Source: Neodiprion pinetum
Lineage: Eukaryota; Arthropoda; Insecta; Hymenoptera; Diprionidae
Length of the DNA stretch: 64,000 nt
Direction: 5' to 3'
Assembly: GCF_021155775.2 (NCBI RefSeq)
Contig: NC_060235.2
Coordinates: 37,178,607 to 37,242,606, forward strand
The notes below the pieces were generated by a model. The model searched no databases, had not been told where the DNA came from, and saw only the letters and a list, made by a program, of their open reading frames with translations. This document shows, one piece after another, positions 38,501 to 50,766 of this stretch. Position numbers and translations under genes: made by a program. The stretch's first letter is position 1, and each line of letters opens with the position of its first letter.

Positions 38501-40625
38501 AGATTTAATGACGTGTTCGTCAAGGTCTGACACCTTCGTTTCCTCTTTAATGTCAGGATGAATATATTCGTCGACGTCAGAACCGATCGTAGTAGGAGAC
38601 TTAGGTCCGGACGCATTTTTTATTATTGAGACTGCAGAGGTTGTCGCGTTTCCAGATTTTACCGCTTCCTCAGTCTTTGTCTTTCCAGCATCGACTGCAG
38701 TTTCGATTATTTCCAAATTATTTTTTTTTTCAGAATCATTTTTGCTCACCGCAGACTCGTTAACACATTTTTTGTTTTCCTTACTAAATGCAGATTTGCA
38801 AGATAGTTCGACATCTGGCTGATCATCTTTTTTTTGCGTACCCAACAATGAGTCTGTATCACTCTGCTCCTCTGCTTTCATTTCTTTCGGGACTGAGAGA
38901 GATATCTCGGTATGACCTTTTCCTTCTATGTCTGCAGTTTTCTCAACAGGCATCAAGTCGTAGTTCACGTTGTCGTTGTTATCTGAATCCTTGAGATTCT
39001 CATTTGCTTTAATTTCTTCTGGCTCACTTTGTACATTCGTTTCCTTGTTACCGGTCGTTTCAGATTTTTCATCAATATTATAAACCTGGAAGGCAGAATC
39101 TTTCTTACCATCATTGGGTGACTTGGACTTTACATCACTCGGGCGCTCCTTCGAGGTCTTTTTCTCAGCTGATGTTTCTGCTGATGCCCGATGTCCTAAT
39201 AAAAGTGCTTTGAACTTTTTAAAGTTAGCCTTAATCGTTGCTATGTCCATGATCTCCTCAGAATCGGTATGTAACGGATGATTGCCATCATATTCACGGG
39301 AGTCATCAATCACGGGATACTCATAATCACGAGCCAGTTCATCATCCTCTTCGTAGTCACTTTGGTCCTGCAAAACTTCCCTCTTCAATCGAATAATCGC
39401 CTGCCTACGCCGATTCAAAGACCTCACCTTCCCTGCCGCCTCCAGTGAACTCCTTGCTAGCCGGGTGCTTCGTGACTGCCTAATCTTGGGCACATCCCTG
39501 TAAAACGGGTCGAAGGACTCGTCACCTTCCTTGTAGTCGTCATAGCTAGCCGGTATAGTTGTCAGAGGGAGCGTAACCAGTTCCGAGGTATTCAACGGAC
39601 GTCCAGACTCGTCGCTGACGCTGGCCTTCGCAGTTACAATGACTCGTGACTGCGAAGGAAGAAGGGGCGAGGGATTTTGGACGATTCGTTGGATGTCCGG
39701 CGGTGGTAAATTGATCGTTATTTGCTGAGGTCTCAATTGCGGAATCGCTGCAGATGGCGACAAGTGAATGTGCCGAGTGATTTGAGTCGAGTCAGAATCT
39801 GGCTTAGGGGAAGATCTCGGTGTTGGGTAGAAAGACCTTGCCGTTTGCTCGGTGCTAGTCGGCGCAGGATGAAAATCCAATGATATCTTTGAAGTCGAAT
39901 TCTCGTCCGATTCATGCGAATCATCATCCGTGGGTACAGGCGATATAGTGAGCTTGCTAACCTTTCCTTGATTCGTTGATTGTATGGCCTCCAGCGGCCT
40001 GCGGTCCTCCGTTCGTTCCCCATCATCGTGATACTCTTGGGTTTCTCTCGGGTTGTTGCTATGGATCGTGAAATGCTCGGTAGTACTTACCGCGCCGTGG
40101 TTATGGAATATCGGATTTATGTACGACGGGTTATTGGCGTTGCTGTTAAGCAGTGTTTGAATCGTCGAAGAAATCCCGTGGAACAGAGGTGCCACAGTAG
40201 ACGGACTGTTGTGGATTATCTGAGGTGCCGACGTCGTTCCATACCTCGCTTGATGCACCTGAGGAGGATTGGTACTCGAACCGATACCATGATTACTAAA
40301 GAGTTGAAAGGACGTTGCCTGATTATTGGCCTGTTCGCCGTTGTGCGAAATGTACTGATGCCGGTTGTAGCCGGAATTCTTGTCGTCGTACAGTGATTTG
40401 GATTGGCTGGTTTGCGAGGTTGAGTACACGGTCGGAGTTTGGTAGTGCGATGGATATACGGTGTTCTGCTGGCGATACAGAGTCGATGGTGTAGTCGCTG
40501 GAGGAATGGTAGGTCGCTGAGTGGTCGTAGTCGTTGAGCTGGTCGATGGATGAATCGTCGTCTGGAGTTGATTATCGTCAATGGATTCCGTGGCCTCGCC
40601 TTCGTCGTCCGATACCCCGTGGAGG
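35597..40625 (-). CDS. Chitin-binding (peritrophin-A) matrix protein, 3' terminal giant exon
   Basis: Last exon, 5,029 bases, of a secreted-type chitin-binding protein. The acceptor is TTTCCAG just before 40625; the first base completes a Ser codon begun in the previous exon (AG|C), and the frame stays open to TGA at 35599-35597. The exon encodes about 1,675 residues. A Thr/Pro/Ser/Gln-rich start is followed by a basic stretch with RLKR (39391-39380, a possible furin-type site). A long acidic Ser/Glu/Lys/Asp-rich region likely to be disordered comes next, then a tract of about 14 Thr residues near 36,600. The exon ends in a chitin-binding type 2 domain (about 35,795-35,600) with six Cys spaced 14-5-15-12-8. 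This domain family binds chitin in cuticle or peritrophic matrix. The single-domain CPAP1 type is the nearest class, but two domains joined by such a linker is unusual. I cannot name the orthologue. Confidence 0.9.
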
Positions 40626-41529
40626 CTGGAAAGTGAGAAACGGAGCACATAGTTACGCAATAATCAGGCTACAAATCTATGTTGTTATTATTATTATGCT
40701 GTAAAAAAAATTTTTGGTACTTTCACTCGGTCAACGAGTTCGGTTAGGTCAGGACTCCGTTCTGAAGGAGCGCCCTTCGCTTTCCCATAACTCTCAGGCT
40801 AACTCGAGCATGATAATCGAAAGCTATTGCCGAATTAAGGATATAAAAAGAAAAACAAGCAAAAGAAATAGTAGAAGAAGAAAGAAGAATTAAGAGGACT
40901 CGTGATAGATCGAAACCGTGTTTAGCGCGTCTATTGAACCGTGTTGCCCCACCCATCGTATCAATCACATGAAAGGTGTTGAGAATTTAATGCCTCGTCA
41001 AGTGCCTATAACGCACGATACAACAGGCCTATTGATGGAATAAGAATAAGCCGACAAACAACACAGCGGGCAGAACCAAAAGTTGCGTTTCATTGTAATT
41101 GTACTCAATTCAATAACCGTTCGCTCAAGTTCGTACGGACATCACAGCAAATCGACGAGTTAATTAACCGAAGAGCATCGCGGACGGATCGCTTCAAAGT
41201 GATGTGTCACTTGTCGTTAGATACAAGAACGTACTTCGGCTGTATAAGCAAGTTCAATTTCACTTCAGGCGAGATTCCTGTACCGCCTCAAAACCAAATG
41301 GACATAATCTTGAGCTACCAGTTTACATGGCGGTACTTGGACGTAACACATCGCGTGCTACTTGAACACGAATCGATAATTGTTCGTGGTGGATAACAAG
41401 AGGGATACGAATTGATACTTGAACGATTTGACGGTCGAATCGACACTGTATCCGCCCATTTCGTGTTTGTACACCGCACATCACTGGGGGAAAGAATGAG
41501 AGTCGGGACAAAAAGAAAGGTTGACTCAC
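40626..41529 (-). other. Intron of the chitin-binding gene (904 bp)
   Basis: Bounded by donor GTGAGT after 41530 and acceptor TTTCCAG before 40625. It splits a codon after its second base. Nothing else was recognised inside. Confidence 0.85.
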
Positions 41530-41686
41530 CTCAGAGTGACGGCATTATTTCCATAGAGCTCAAGGTTCAGGTTGTAGAAGCGCTCGCTCTTGCTGCAGTC
41601 GACCTCGTCGACTCGCTCGCAAACTCGAGTCTCCTGGTCGAACACCGTCCCATTAAGGCACAAGAACTTGATGTCCATTATCTCGT
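41530..41686 (-). CDS. Chitin-binding gene, internal exon (second half of first chitin-binding domain)
   Basis: A 157-base exon with acceptor TTTCAG before 41686 and donor AG|GTGAGT after 41530. Joined after the first base of a codon from the upstream exon, it reads DEIMDIKFLCLNGTVFDQ and continues with a Cys 12 residues after that Cys and another after 7 more. These provide the last three of the six conserved Cys of the chitin-binding fold. The tail NLNLELYGNNAVTL is of the kind seen after the domain in CPAP1-type cuticle proteins. Phase matching on both sides and domain completion across the splice make this exon secure. Confidence 0.92.
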
Positions 41687-44600
41687 CTGAAACCAAATCT
41701 TACGGTGAGAATCGACCGTTAATTAGGGGCTCACACAGGGACGTTGAAAATCTTCTTTATAACTGATGAAGCAGCGGTAGGATTAATTAGCTCTATGGTA
41801 ACAGTCTTCAACCAATGAGGATTCGTGCCGCCAAATGCATGTAGTGATTTTTTTTTTTTTTTTATTTGCTTACACGGAGAGAAAATTCTGACAATTCTTG
41901 CGTCGACTTCAAAACTGCTAGTTACTCGGCTTGATCCATACCATTGGAGAGACGAAATACATGATCATTTGGCATCGCATTCGCCAATGCTATAAGATCG
42001 TATGATTGGCACCATCGTACCTAGTACCTACATAGTATAAGGAATGTGTAGCGAATCTCATGCGATGTTAAAATGAAAGCCGTGCTTTTCAACTGCGCGC
42101 CGATGCACGAGCCGGAAATCACGCGGTGAAAAAAATACAATGTAGGTATGGTTTAGTACAATGTGAATATGGTACTATTCATACGATCTTATGGCACTGG
42201 TGAACGCGATGCCAATTATTCATATACTCGAGTTTCGCCAATAGTATCGATCAACCCTTACCGACTAGCAGTTTTGAAACCTATACAAAAATCGTTAGAA
42301 ATTTCTTTTCGTGTAGTAGTGAGATGAGTTTCCAAACCTTTCATCACTTGCCTGAAAAAACACTCTCGAAACTACACAAGCATCTCCTATCTCTCGACGG
42401 ATCTACCGATAGATATCGTACAGTTTGTTATTTTCTCTCTTTTTTTTCATCTGAAAGTGAATTCAACCGTATAATATATGATATTATTCGGGAAACCAGT
42501 ATCGATAAAATAAATTTATACAAAATGAAATAAACGTCACCGGGCGCTAAATTATTGTGCGGTATTTTTATTTTCTTCTATGGAATGTGTAGATCAGAAG
42601 TTTGCTCATTGATAATCCGAGGAATTCGTGGAGTGAAAATGAAGACGTACCGGCAAATTGAAATGTGAGGATGAAGGGGCCGTAGACCCCTGAAGAATTT
42701 TTTACGGTAATATACGGAGCGAGACGTACCCACGTTTTTCCTCACAGTCACGCCTCGTGTGATTGATTAATGTCGCCGATTGAATCGACCGTTCTTAAAC
42801 GTTGGTCAACTGTAGTACCGTAAGGAACAAAAGTCGCGTGAAACCCTGTACCATCTATCTCCCACTCGCACACTGTTTCTCTTTCGGCGATTTATTTATC
42901 AGCCTTGCACCGATCACTCCGCCATTTTTACAAGTTTGGTACTTATTTTCTAAGCCAACGGATCAGTGGACGAAAGGGAAAAGAACTTGACTCGTAGATT
43001 GGGCAAGAAATACTGAGCCTGGAAAAATGTTTCGTTTGCACTCACGCGAAGATATTCGCACGCTGAGTTTTCATAATATAATTGAAATTACGCGAATTTC
43101 CCATTCAACATCAATAGGTATTTGAGTAACCGTCTAAATCCCTTGAATTATTTAAAAAATCAAATGCCGTCATTAATGAACCGTTGAATCCATTGCTCTG
43201 TGACAGTTTTCCGTATAGAACTGAATAAAGTATTTGTGATAGAAGATTCGCGATAAACATAACTAATGATTACGATATGATTGAATAACGAAATCTAATC
43301 AGTGCAATATGGCCTGTACAGCAATGAAAAGATCGTGTGCATTGAAGCGTTCGGAACAACCGTCTCCATTTTAGTAGGTATTAGGTGTACTGGCGCAAAA
43401 TTAATCTCAGCTATTCTTCTTGCTTGTAGAGGCGGAAACCGTTTATTCCAGTACAAATAAATCTTGACAAGATGCAGATCGGTCAAAATCTCGTGGACCA
43501 AATCTGGCAGATTGGTCGTGCATGAACTCGGTGACTAGATGCCACGTGTGGCTATAACGCATAAATGCTAGAATAAGCAGTCTGTGCAGACCATGCACAG
43601 ACGCCACCGAAGCACGGAGTGCAGCTACGTGTGTGAAATGTAAGACTAGCGACAGGCGGTGCAATATGGTGCGCACGTCTTACGTAACCGTTACGTTGTT
43701 CAAGGCGTTCGTACATTTCAGCGTATAGTCTCGGTACGGATACGAGCCTCTTGACATTCGAGCGATTCCTAATTATACACTTCAACCATAGATGTAACGC
43801 TAATGTTTAATTCACCCGAAATGCCGATTTTTTATTTGACGACTTATCACCGTTGCGGCGCGTTGTGGTGACAATGAATAAGTAGAGAAGAATCATGCGG
43901 AAAAAAAGCTAACAAGTTAATCGGCATTTGATGCTAATCAGTAAGCACATTCTTCCTCGCTTGATCATACTCGGAATGTCATGGTCGTAGGCATTAGCGA
44001 CAAATGTTACTGACCTATGCTTGGAAAATAACTTCGACAAAGTGTGTACGTAATATATATTGCCATAGCTTAATACTCCGTGCTATGGTGTCGTTTGTTT
44101 TTTCTCTCTATATTTTACCCATAAGTATATTTGTGACTACTGTTCTACATCGATTGATCCCTTATATTTATCGGAATTTAGAACACCAACGAATCGTGAA
44201 TTGGTGACGCAATTTTGACATGTCAAAACCGTTGCTATGTAGGAAAAAGTCTGTAAGACCTGTTTGCTACGTATTTCTATACGCTTTCAATACAAGTTTG
44301 CTGGGCCATGCGTTTCGGTTCACTGGTTGTGCCCGAGTTTTGCGTAGCGTTAAAAACAAGGGAAAAATTAATAAAAAAATAAAACGCCCGATCAGCCACG
44401 TCGAGAAACGGGCTGTGGGTAAGTATGCTATTACAAACGAATATAGGGAACAATCTCGATTAATTGTAAGCCATTATTGAACCCGGTTTCAATACGGCTT
44501 TAATTAAATGTATTAAATATCACAATAATGACCGAAACCTGAATTACAAAAGATGTAACGATTCTTTCTTACGGGAGTAAATATCACTGGATCACGTTCT

Positions 44601-45044
44601 ATGGCGGCGATGGAATTAACATGGAATTTGAATATGACCATTGCCAAATGGATTGATTATTGTTAGAATTCAATGCGAGTAACCAAGCGGGCAATCATGA
44701 AATAGCTCTGCACTGTCAAAACTTTTTCTTCCGAGCATCCCACACGTCGGTGAAACTTTTAGCCACAGTGCAGAAAACGGCATACTCGTGGTATTGAAAA
44801 ATTAGGAAGTTACACGTTTGAAACACGAGCGAACGATTGAGGGAGAAAAAAATTCCGAGAGTGCAGCACCCCGATACATTTTTACAGTCAATGTAACCAT
44901 CAGATCGAGTTAGAGTTGCAGGTTTTGCTTGCAAAGCTTGCGAATTGATAGAAAGAGTTCCACCTTGATGCGTATAATTAGCGAGGAAAACGTTTCGCAA
45001 GGTATGTAGTTGAATGGCAAACAGCATTTTTGTCGGTAATTTAC
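41687..45044 (-). other. Intron of the chitin-binding gene (3,358 bp)
   Basis: Donor GTAAAT after 45045 and acceptor TTTCAG before 41686, splitting a codon after its first base and the chitin-binding domain in the middle. It contains the foldback transposon at 41873-42313. No other exon was recognised; a 9-bp perfect hairpin lies at 43580-43602. Confidence 0.85.
41873..42313. mobile_element. TA-flanked foldback element in the intron
   Basis: The ends CACGGAGAGAAA (left) and CACGAAAAGAAA (right, read inverted) are bordered by TA on both sides (41871-41872, 42314-42315), the target of Tc1/mariner-type elements. The arms extend for about 150 bp each and share TTCAAAACTGCTAGT, TTGGCATCGC and ATAAGATCGTATGA blocks in inverse. 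The loop is about 140 bp. No transposase. Transcription through it would yield an intronic hairpin RNA. Confidence 0.8.
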
Positions 45045-45168
45045 CTTTCTGTCCAATGGTACAGACGTGGAACATCTGGCAGCCAGTTTCCACGTCGGCG
45101 TAGTATCCGCCGATGACTTTGCCCACACAGGAAAAGTTCGTCTCCGGCAAATTGTCGAAGTCCAAATA
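45045..45168 (-). CDS. Chitin-binding gene, upstream exon (first half of first chitin-binding domain)
   Basis: A 124-base exon with acceptor CATTCCAG before 45168 and donor AG|GTAAAT after 45045. It reads YLDFDNLPETNFSCVGKV and onward through GYYADVETGC and MFHVC, giving the first three Cys of the chitin-binding domain (spacing 15 then 5). The next Cys comes in the following exon. The exon starts on a codon boundary, so the preceding exon, which must supply the start codon and signal peptide, should end in phase 0. This exon plus the two downstream give 1,770 codons including the stop, an exact multiple of three. Confidence 0.92.
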
Positions 45169-46418
45169 CTGGAATGAGATATAGTTATCCTTGTGAGCAT
45201 GACAGATTAGAAATTTTCACCCTCGAGCTGAACAATTATTCTCTCAACTGATTCGAGTAACGAGGAAGACCAGTATTCAAGGTATTGTTTACGGCAGACC
45301 GCCAACACCTTTGTTGACCTAACTATTTGGGCATGACATCCGATAGATTCCGCTGCGTAATTTCTTTGAGAATTAATATCTATAGGCGGCATATGATTGC
45401 GGTTCACCATACCGACAGAATTCGCCGAATTTAATTGTCAAAACTGCTCTTTTATCCACCGACAATACCGTTGCTCCATGTTCCGTGATTGATTTGTCAC
45501 CGTTTCGTAGAATTGCAATTACATTGTATATTAGATATAGCTGTTTATAATTTATCTTGTTTCGTCGTTTATTAACAATTATATTTACACATCGAATAAA
45601 TATATTATATTATATATTTGCGCAATTGGATAAATAAAACGTAATTTTCTATTTCATGTTTGTACGCTTACAGCAGTGTTTAATGGATTATTATCTTCGG
45701 TCGTTAAAAAAAGGTTTCTATACTGTCGTGAACTACGTGAATAAAATTGGCATTAAGAATGCTTTTTTTTCATCAATTAAATTTATACCGCGGAGGTTAA
45801 TTTAAAACTTGTCAAGGGCTTGGCAGAAATTTCTGTACAATTATGTATAGTATTATAATTATCATTGCGTACAGCATATTTATGTAACTGTAAGTGTCTA
45901 CACGAAAAATACCAGTTGTAACAATGAACGTATATAAAGTTATTTTATTTCTTGTCAAATTTCTGTAAGTGATTCGCACTGTATTCGTGTCACATAAATT
46001 GTCGTGCACACGCCCGTATCTCGATACTTTTAAAGAGTAGCGTGATATACCTTTAATACTGCATAACTTGCACAACGCTGCAGTACGTAACTTGATATTG
46101 CCTTGGCCAATTTGGCTGAATGACAAAATTGTGATCTTTTATACGGCAGCAGCTAGATACTTCTAAGCAATAAAAGAGAAATAAAAAAATTAAAATTCAC
46201 TTTCACTTTAGCCATGGACGGTATGCGGGTATTTCCAGTTGCGGGTGGCATCTACTTTTGTAAACACGTCAATTTGCAAAAGGCGTGACTATGCAGTCGC
46301 GTGTATATACGTACGTGCATACGTCTTGTGCCTTGTTGGGATTCGGCATTGGAATCTTAATTGCGTCAATCAACTATACCCTGATTCAATTACCACATAT
46401 ACTGAAACTTTCACTCAC

Positions 46419-46480
46419 CCCGGGTTCACCTCCGCTGCACAATCTGAAGCCATGCTGGAAATTTATGAGCCACACGATAA
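46419..46480 (-). CDS. Possible upstream coding exon of the chitin-binding gene (tentative)
   Basis: On the minus strand a good acceptor (CCATCTGTTTCAG) is followed by 62 bases and a strong donor (GTGAGT). In one frame it reads IVWLINFQHGFRLCSGGEPG and ends on a codon boundary, exactly the phase needed to join the exon at 45168. The hydrophobic beginning could be part of a signal peptide whose first residues lie in another exon, since there is no Met within it. A second acceptor-like TTTCCAG lies inside. Short exons of this kind arise by chance, so the call rests on splice signals and phase only. Confidence 0.25.
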
Positions 46481-48571
46481 CTGAAACAGATGGAAAAAAA
46501 TTCGCCGGTTTAAGTTTCTGGTGAAAAGCTTTGATCGATTCGTAATTATAACAACCGTTCAAGTGATGAACTCGTAAATAATATATCTATATCGATCTGA
46601 CGCAGTGCAATGTCTGATCTACACATTTGTATATTATAGATGATTTCGCGAGCAGTAGACGAGTATGTACAAGGTACATATTCAGCCAAGAATGTCATAC
46701 AGAATTATTACATGCACATTATTCTTACCGAAGCTAGAGAAGCTAATATAACTTTCACCGTGCTTATCTAACTCGACAGACGTCCCTGGTGTTAATTATT
46801 TCTCAGTTCTGACAGACCAGGTGATTTTCGTCATGTTTCCTGCGCCTTTATATTTATCCGTACCAACCGCGATGCAAGCACGGCGTATCCAGAATAAAAA
46901 TAAAATAGTAAAAAACTGAATCAATCATTTTTGTATAATAAACTGCAGAAACGGATCTGCTTGATCATTTCACTCAATTCCTGGGTGCACTAATGAACAA
47001 AAATGTTGCTAATTGGACTCGTCAGCTGTTGCTAGTATACAAATAGATAATATGTCTAACGGCATGTGAAACCCCATGCTACACTCCTGTAGACACCCTC
47101 CAGCACTTTCTTGCAGTAAAAGCATCCTATTAACCTGATCAGTCCAACCCTGACAGTCAATCTCATTTATTGATCGGTATCGAACACTTTACTAGCGAGG
47201 TAAATTATTAGCATAACTTGTGACTAGATCGTCACATGCGTATTTTCAAAAGAAACGGACGTTTCAGTCATACGTCAGAAATTCTTCCGACCTGTGAAAT
47301 GCTAGACCCCAAACAAAATTTCCAGCCTATGATATAGCCGCTAAAGGTTGAATGAAGGGATCTTATACTCCGTTTTCAGAAAATGTCGACTGTGAAACTC
47401 CGTCCGAAACAGCAATTTGAACTGTACGTAATCATGAAAAGAAGAAAGTACGCAATATTTTCAAGTACTAGCCCGCAAGCCGCGCTAGCTCACTAATCGT
47501 TGACAAACAAACGCTTTCAAGATCCTAAAACGCAGTTTACGAGACAAACGCGCGTAGCCAGAGGGCAACCAAGGTTTGAACATCAAATTTTTTCAATTTC
47601 TATAAAGAAATTCCACGCTGACGAGGCCGTTACATTCTTGCCACGTTTTTTTTTTTTTTTTTTTTATTGTTAAAAATTTTGCCTGTCTACATTTTACCGT
47701 CGTACCGTTAATTGCTCTCGAAGAAGTTCACTGGGCCTTAGATGTCCTCGCAAACTCCTGCCAAGGTTATTCTGGTAACAGCCTTACGAAATCCTCCGAT
47801 GACTCGAAAGACTTGAGGCTGAATAATGATCCGAGCAGAAAACTATGCAACCATCAACCACTGTGTAGGAGACAGGGTGACCTCAATTCGTTGCACCTGT
47901 ATCCCGGGCGCATTGATGAATAAATATTAATGTAAACGAGAGTAGGTCTGTATCACGAACTACTTAGAGAATATCTTGTAATAACTGCATATTCTAGACG
48001 TAAGAGATATACGGAGGTTGGATGAAACGCGTCATTGCACAGCAGCTTTAGTAGGAATCTGGTGAAGAGAGTTATCCTCTTACACCGATTAAGTTTGATT
48101 TATACTTTGACCCCGTATTGTACATAACGTTTGCCTCGGGGGCTGGGTTCGAGTGGCTTGAAGCAATTCCGAAGAGTCCGAGTGCTCGTTTTCTCAAGTT
48201 GTTAAGCTTTAGGAGATATATACACGTCGCACACAATCATCCACGTACACAAGCATATGAAATTTCGAAACATCTTGCCGATTAGTAGCTGGGTGATTAA
48301 CGAACATGTTGTTGGATCTATAAACTAGGCTTGGAGATGATTCGCCGATACTTAATTCCTCGTGCAGGAATATCTTAAGCAAGCGAGACACGATCCGGCA
48401 ATCGGATCGGCGTGGCGATCAGTATCAATTACTGGGAGTGCAAGGATCTCCTTCGAACCAGCCAGCCTTACAGCCATCGAGTAGTGAACTTTTCTTTACG
48501 ATGCCGTTAACCCATATACATACCTACACGCTTATTTATTCAATTATTTACCTACGATAACTGACTTGAGA

Positions 48572-48591
48572 ACGAACGGGCGCCCGTTCGT
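48572..48591. repeat. 20-bp perfect GC-rich palindrome
   Basis: The sequence centred on GGGCGCCC reads identically on both strands for 20 bases (ACGAACGGGC and its complement). No gene adjoins it. It could be a dimer-binding site or chance. Confidence 0.7.
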
Positions 48592-50486
48592 GCCAAAGCG
48601 CTTGTTCAAACAAATTATCTGCACCAAAGGATGGAACAAACTTTTCGAGCACGGTGCGTGATAGAAAATGCCGACACTGATCATCCTTCAAACACTTATT
48701 TTTCATACTCTTCGCCACCGAGGACCGGGGTCAACGAGAACTCCGGTCCGAAAAAGCGACTACATCATAAAAGAGAAGGAATGGTCAACGCCACGACGGT
48801 ATGCTGTATGGGTGAAAGATAGCAAGTACCTAAATGTCACGGGATTCACACAGCTCTGATGTACAGCTGGGTTATATCACCGCTCATCGCGACCGTGCCA
48901 ATACGGATGTGAGTGAAAGAGGTATAATGAAGGAGCATACCAGTATACAAATGTTTTCCCGCAGTCTAGTCGTAACGTCATAACGAGGAGACCACGGTGC
49001 ACAGTTCACTGTAATATATCCACAAACGTATGAATTACGCACATGCGCGTGTATTTAACTGTCCACGTTGTCCACGTATTACAGTTGTGGGTGCAGATTC
49101 GTATTGGTGTGAACGATGGCTCGTTTCATTTTTCAGTTTCACGAAACACTGTGAAATACCTTTCTTAAGTTTGAAAGGACTTTTTTGAAGCGAAGCTTCT
49201 TAAGGCGCGCTTCGGATGGGGACCTAACTTAGGAAAAGTGAAACGTCAGGAGGGTACGAGTGGAAGTTGCACCGCTCCTTATTTTTTTTTTCTTTAGCGG
49301 CGAATTGTCGTAATCACTTCCAATTGGCAAGAATTCACAAATTCAACCAACTTCATTCGGTGTAAAGCAAATTATACTCATTTTATTTTGTTAATCTAAC
49401 TGAAACTGATCAAAACTTATTACACTCTCGCCTTCGAGACAAGAACAGTGTTTTATGGGTGTGTTAGAATACCCGGTAACGTTAGAAAGAAGGTTTTTTG
49501 AGAAAATCGGCTTCAATGTTGCTGAATAGTCGATCGTCGCGGATAAAGGTACCTTGGTACAAATTAGGTTGAACTTTTCTACAACACGTTCGACACATAC
49601 TCTAAGTTTTTTCATAACACGTAATCGCGGATTATTTTCTAAGGCCAGCCTCGATTACTGTATTACCCTGAGAAGACTTGAGCAAATTGAACGTTATTGA
49701 TTTCGTCAACTGCTCTCTCACTGTCGAACCGCGTTGCAGTACAGATGAAGATCGGTGATAGGACCAAATTCTTTCGGAAGTGTCATCACGTTGATTGTGA
49801 CGAAATTTTTGGAACCTGTACGCTGTGTTGGAGTACTATCCTATGATCGCGCTAGGTCAATGCCATTTTGTGTAACTTATCTTCCTTTTCTAACTGGAAT
49901 TTGCATGCGGTATACAAGCCTACCAAAAATGCAGTGCCGAATCACAGAGTGATGTATACTCTCTTCCGTGCTATCAGCCTTCAATTTTTAACAGACTGCG
50001 TAGTGTGTGAAAGGGATAACATACTACATTCGTGATATCTTTCTCTGCACGGCCTGCGCCACTATCCGGCAACGACCGGACAATTTGTTGCAGGCATTTC
50101 CATACTATAGTAAACTAGCATGGTCCAAGCATTGTGCGTTTGCTCAGATATTAACCTGCACTCATGTATGACGATACATTTTCCAAGGAGACAATGAAAT
50201 CACCAGCCGACTTCACATGAGGTCTGCTCTACATTAAATTGTTGTCATTTATGAATATTAATATGGGAAAAGAGGGCATAAAAGATAGATAACATTGTGC
50301 ACAAACCAAATTAGGTTTTCTATCCACTTAAATTATGCAGGATGATGCATAGAAAAAGGCATGAGAGGTGTTGGAAATTTGTAAATGCGATTAGAGGCTT
50401 CTGATCAATATGCAGGATTAACTGAAATAGGATGGCATGTACGCCAAACGTGTATAGCCGTAGTGATGTAGGAAAGAAAAATAAAG

Positions 50487-50492
50487 TTTATT
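50487..50492 (-). terminator. Candidate polyadenylation signal of the mucin-like gene
   Basis: AATAAA on the minus strand, about 275 bases after the TAG stop (50769-50767), inside a short palindrome (AAATAAAGTTTATTT) so that AATAAA also reads on the plus strand. A plausible but unproven 3' end. Confidence 0.35.
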
Positions 50493-50766
50493 TCAAACGA
50501 ATTCAGATACATAAGTATGTAAAAATTTCGATTGTCGAATTCAAGAAAATACATGTACAATAACCCGACAAATTAATTAACCAGACGTAACCACAGGCGA
50601 ATTTTCAAGATTTGGCTATTGGTGCTGTATATGATAAACCTTCCTTAATCCAAGCGGTCAAAAATGATAACATTGATATGACCGATAGAAAACAGGTATG
50701 AACCAGAGTAAAGGGTGATGATACTAAAATGGTTTTCTCACCAAGATTGACACGAATCATGATAAT

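Larger units (their letters stand above)
45169..50486. other. Upstream region of the chitin-binding gene and spacer to the mucin gene
   Basis: Should contain the missing 5' exon(s) and promoter of the chitin-binding gene unless they lie further away. Only one small candidate exon was found (46419-46480). There is a T run at about 47646-47665 and a 20-bp perfect palindrome at 48572-48591. Other open frames here are short, on both strands, and have no domain or signal peptide. Confidence 0.4.
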
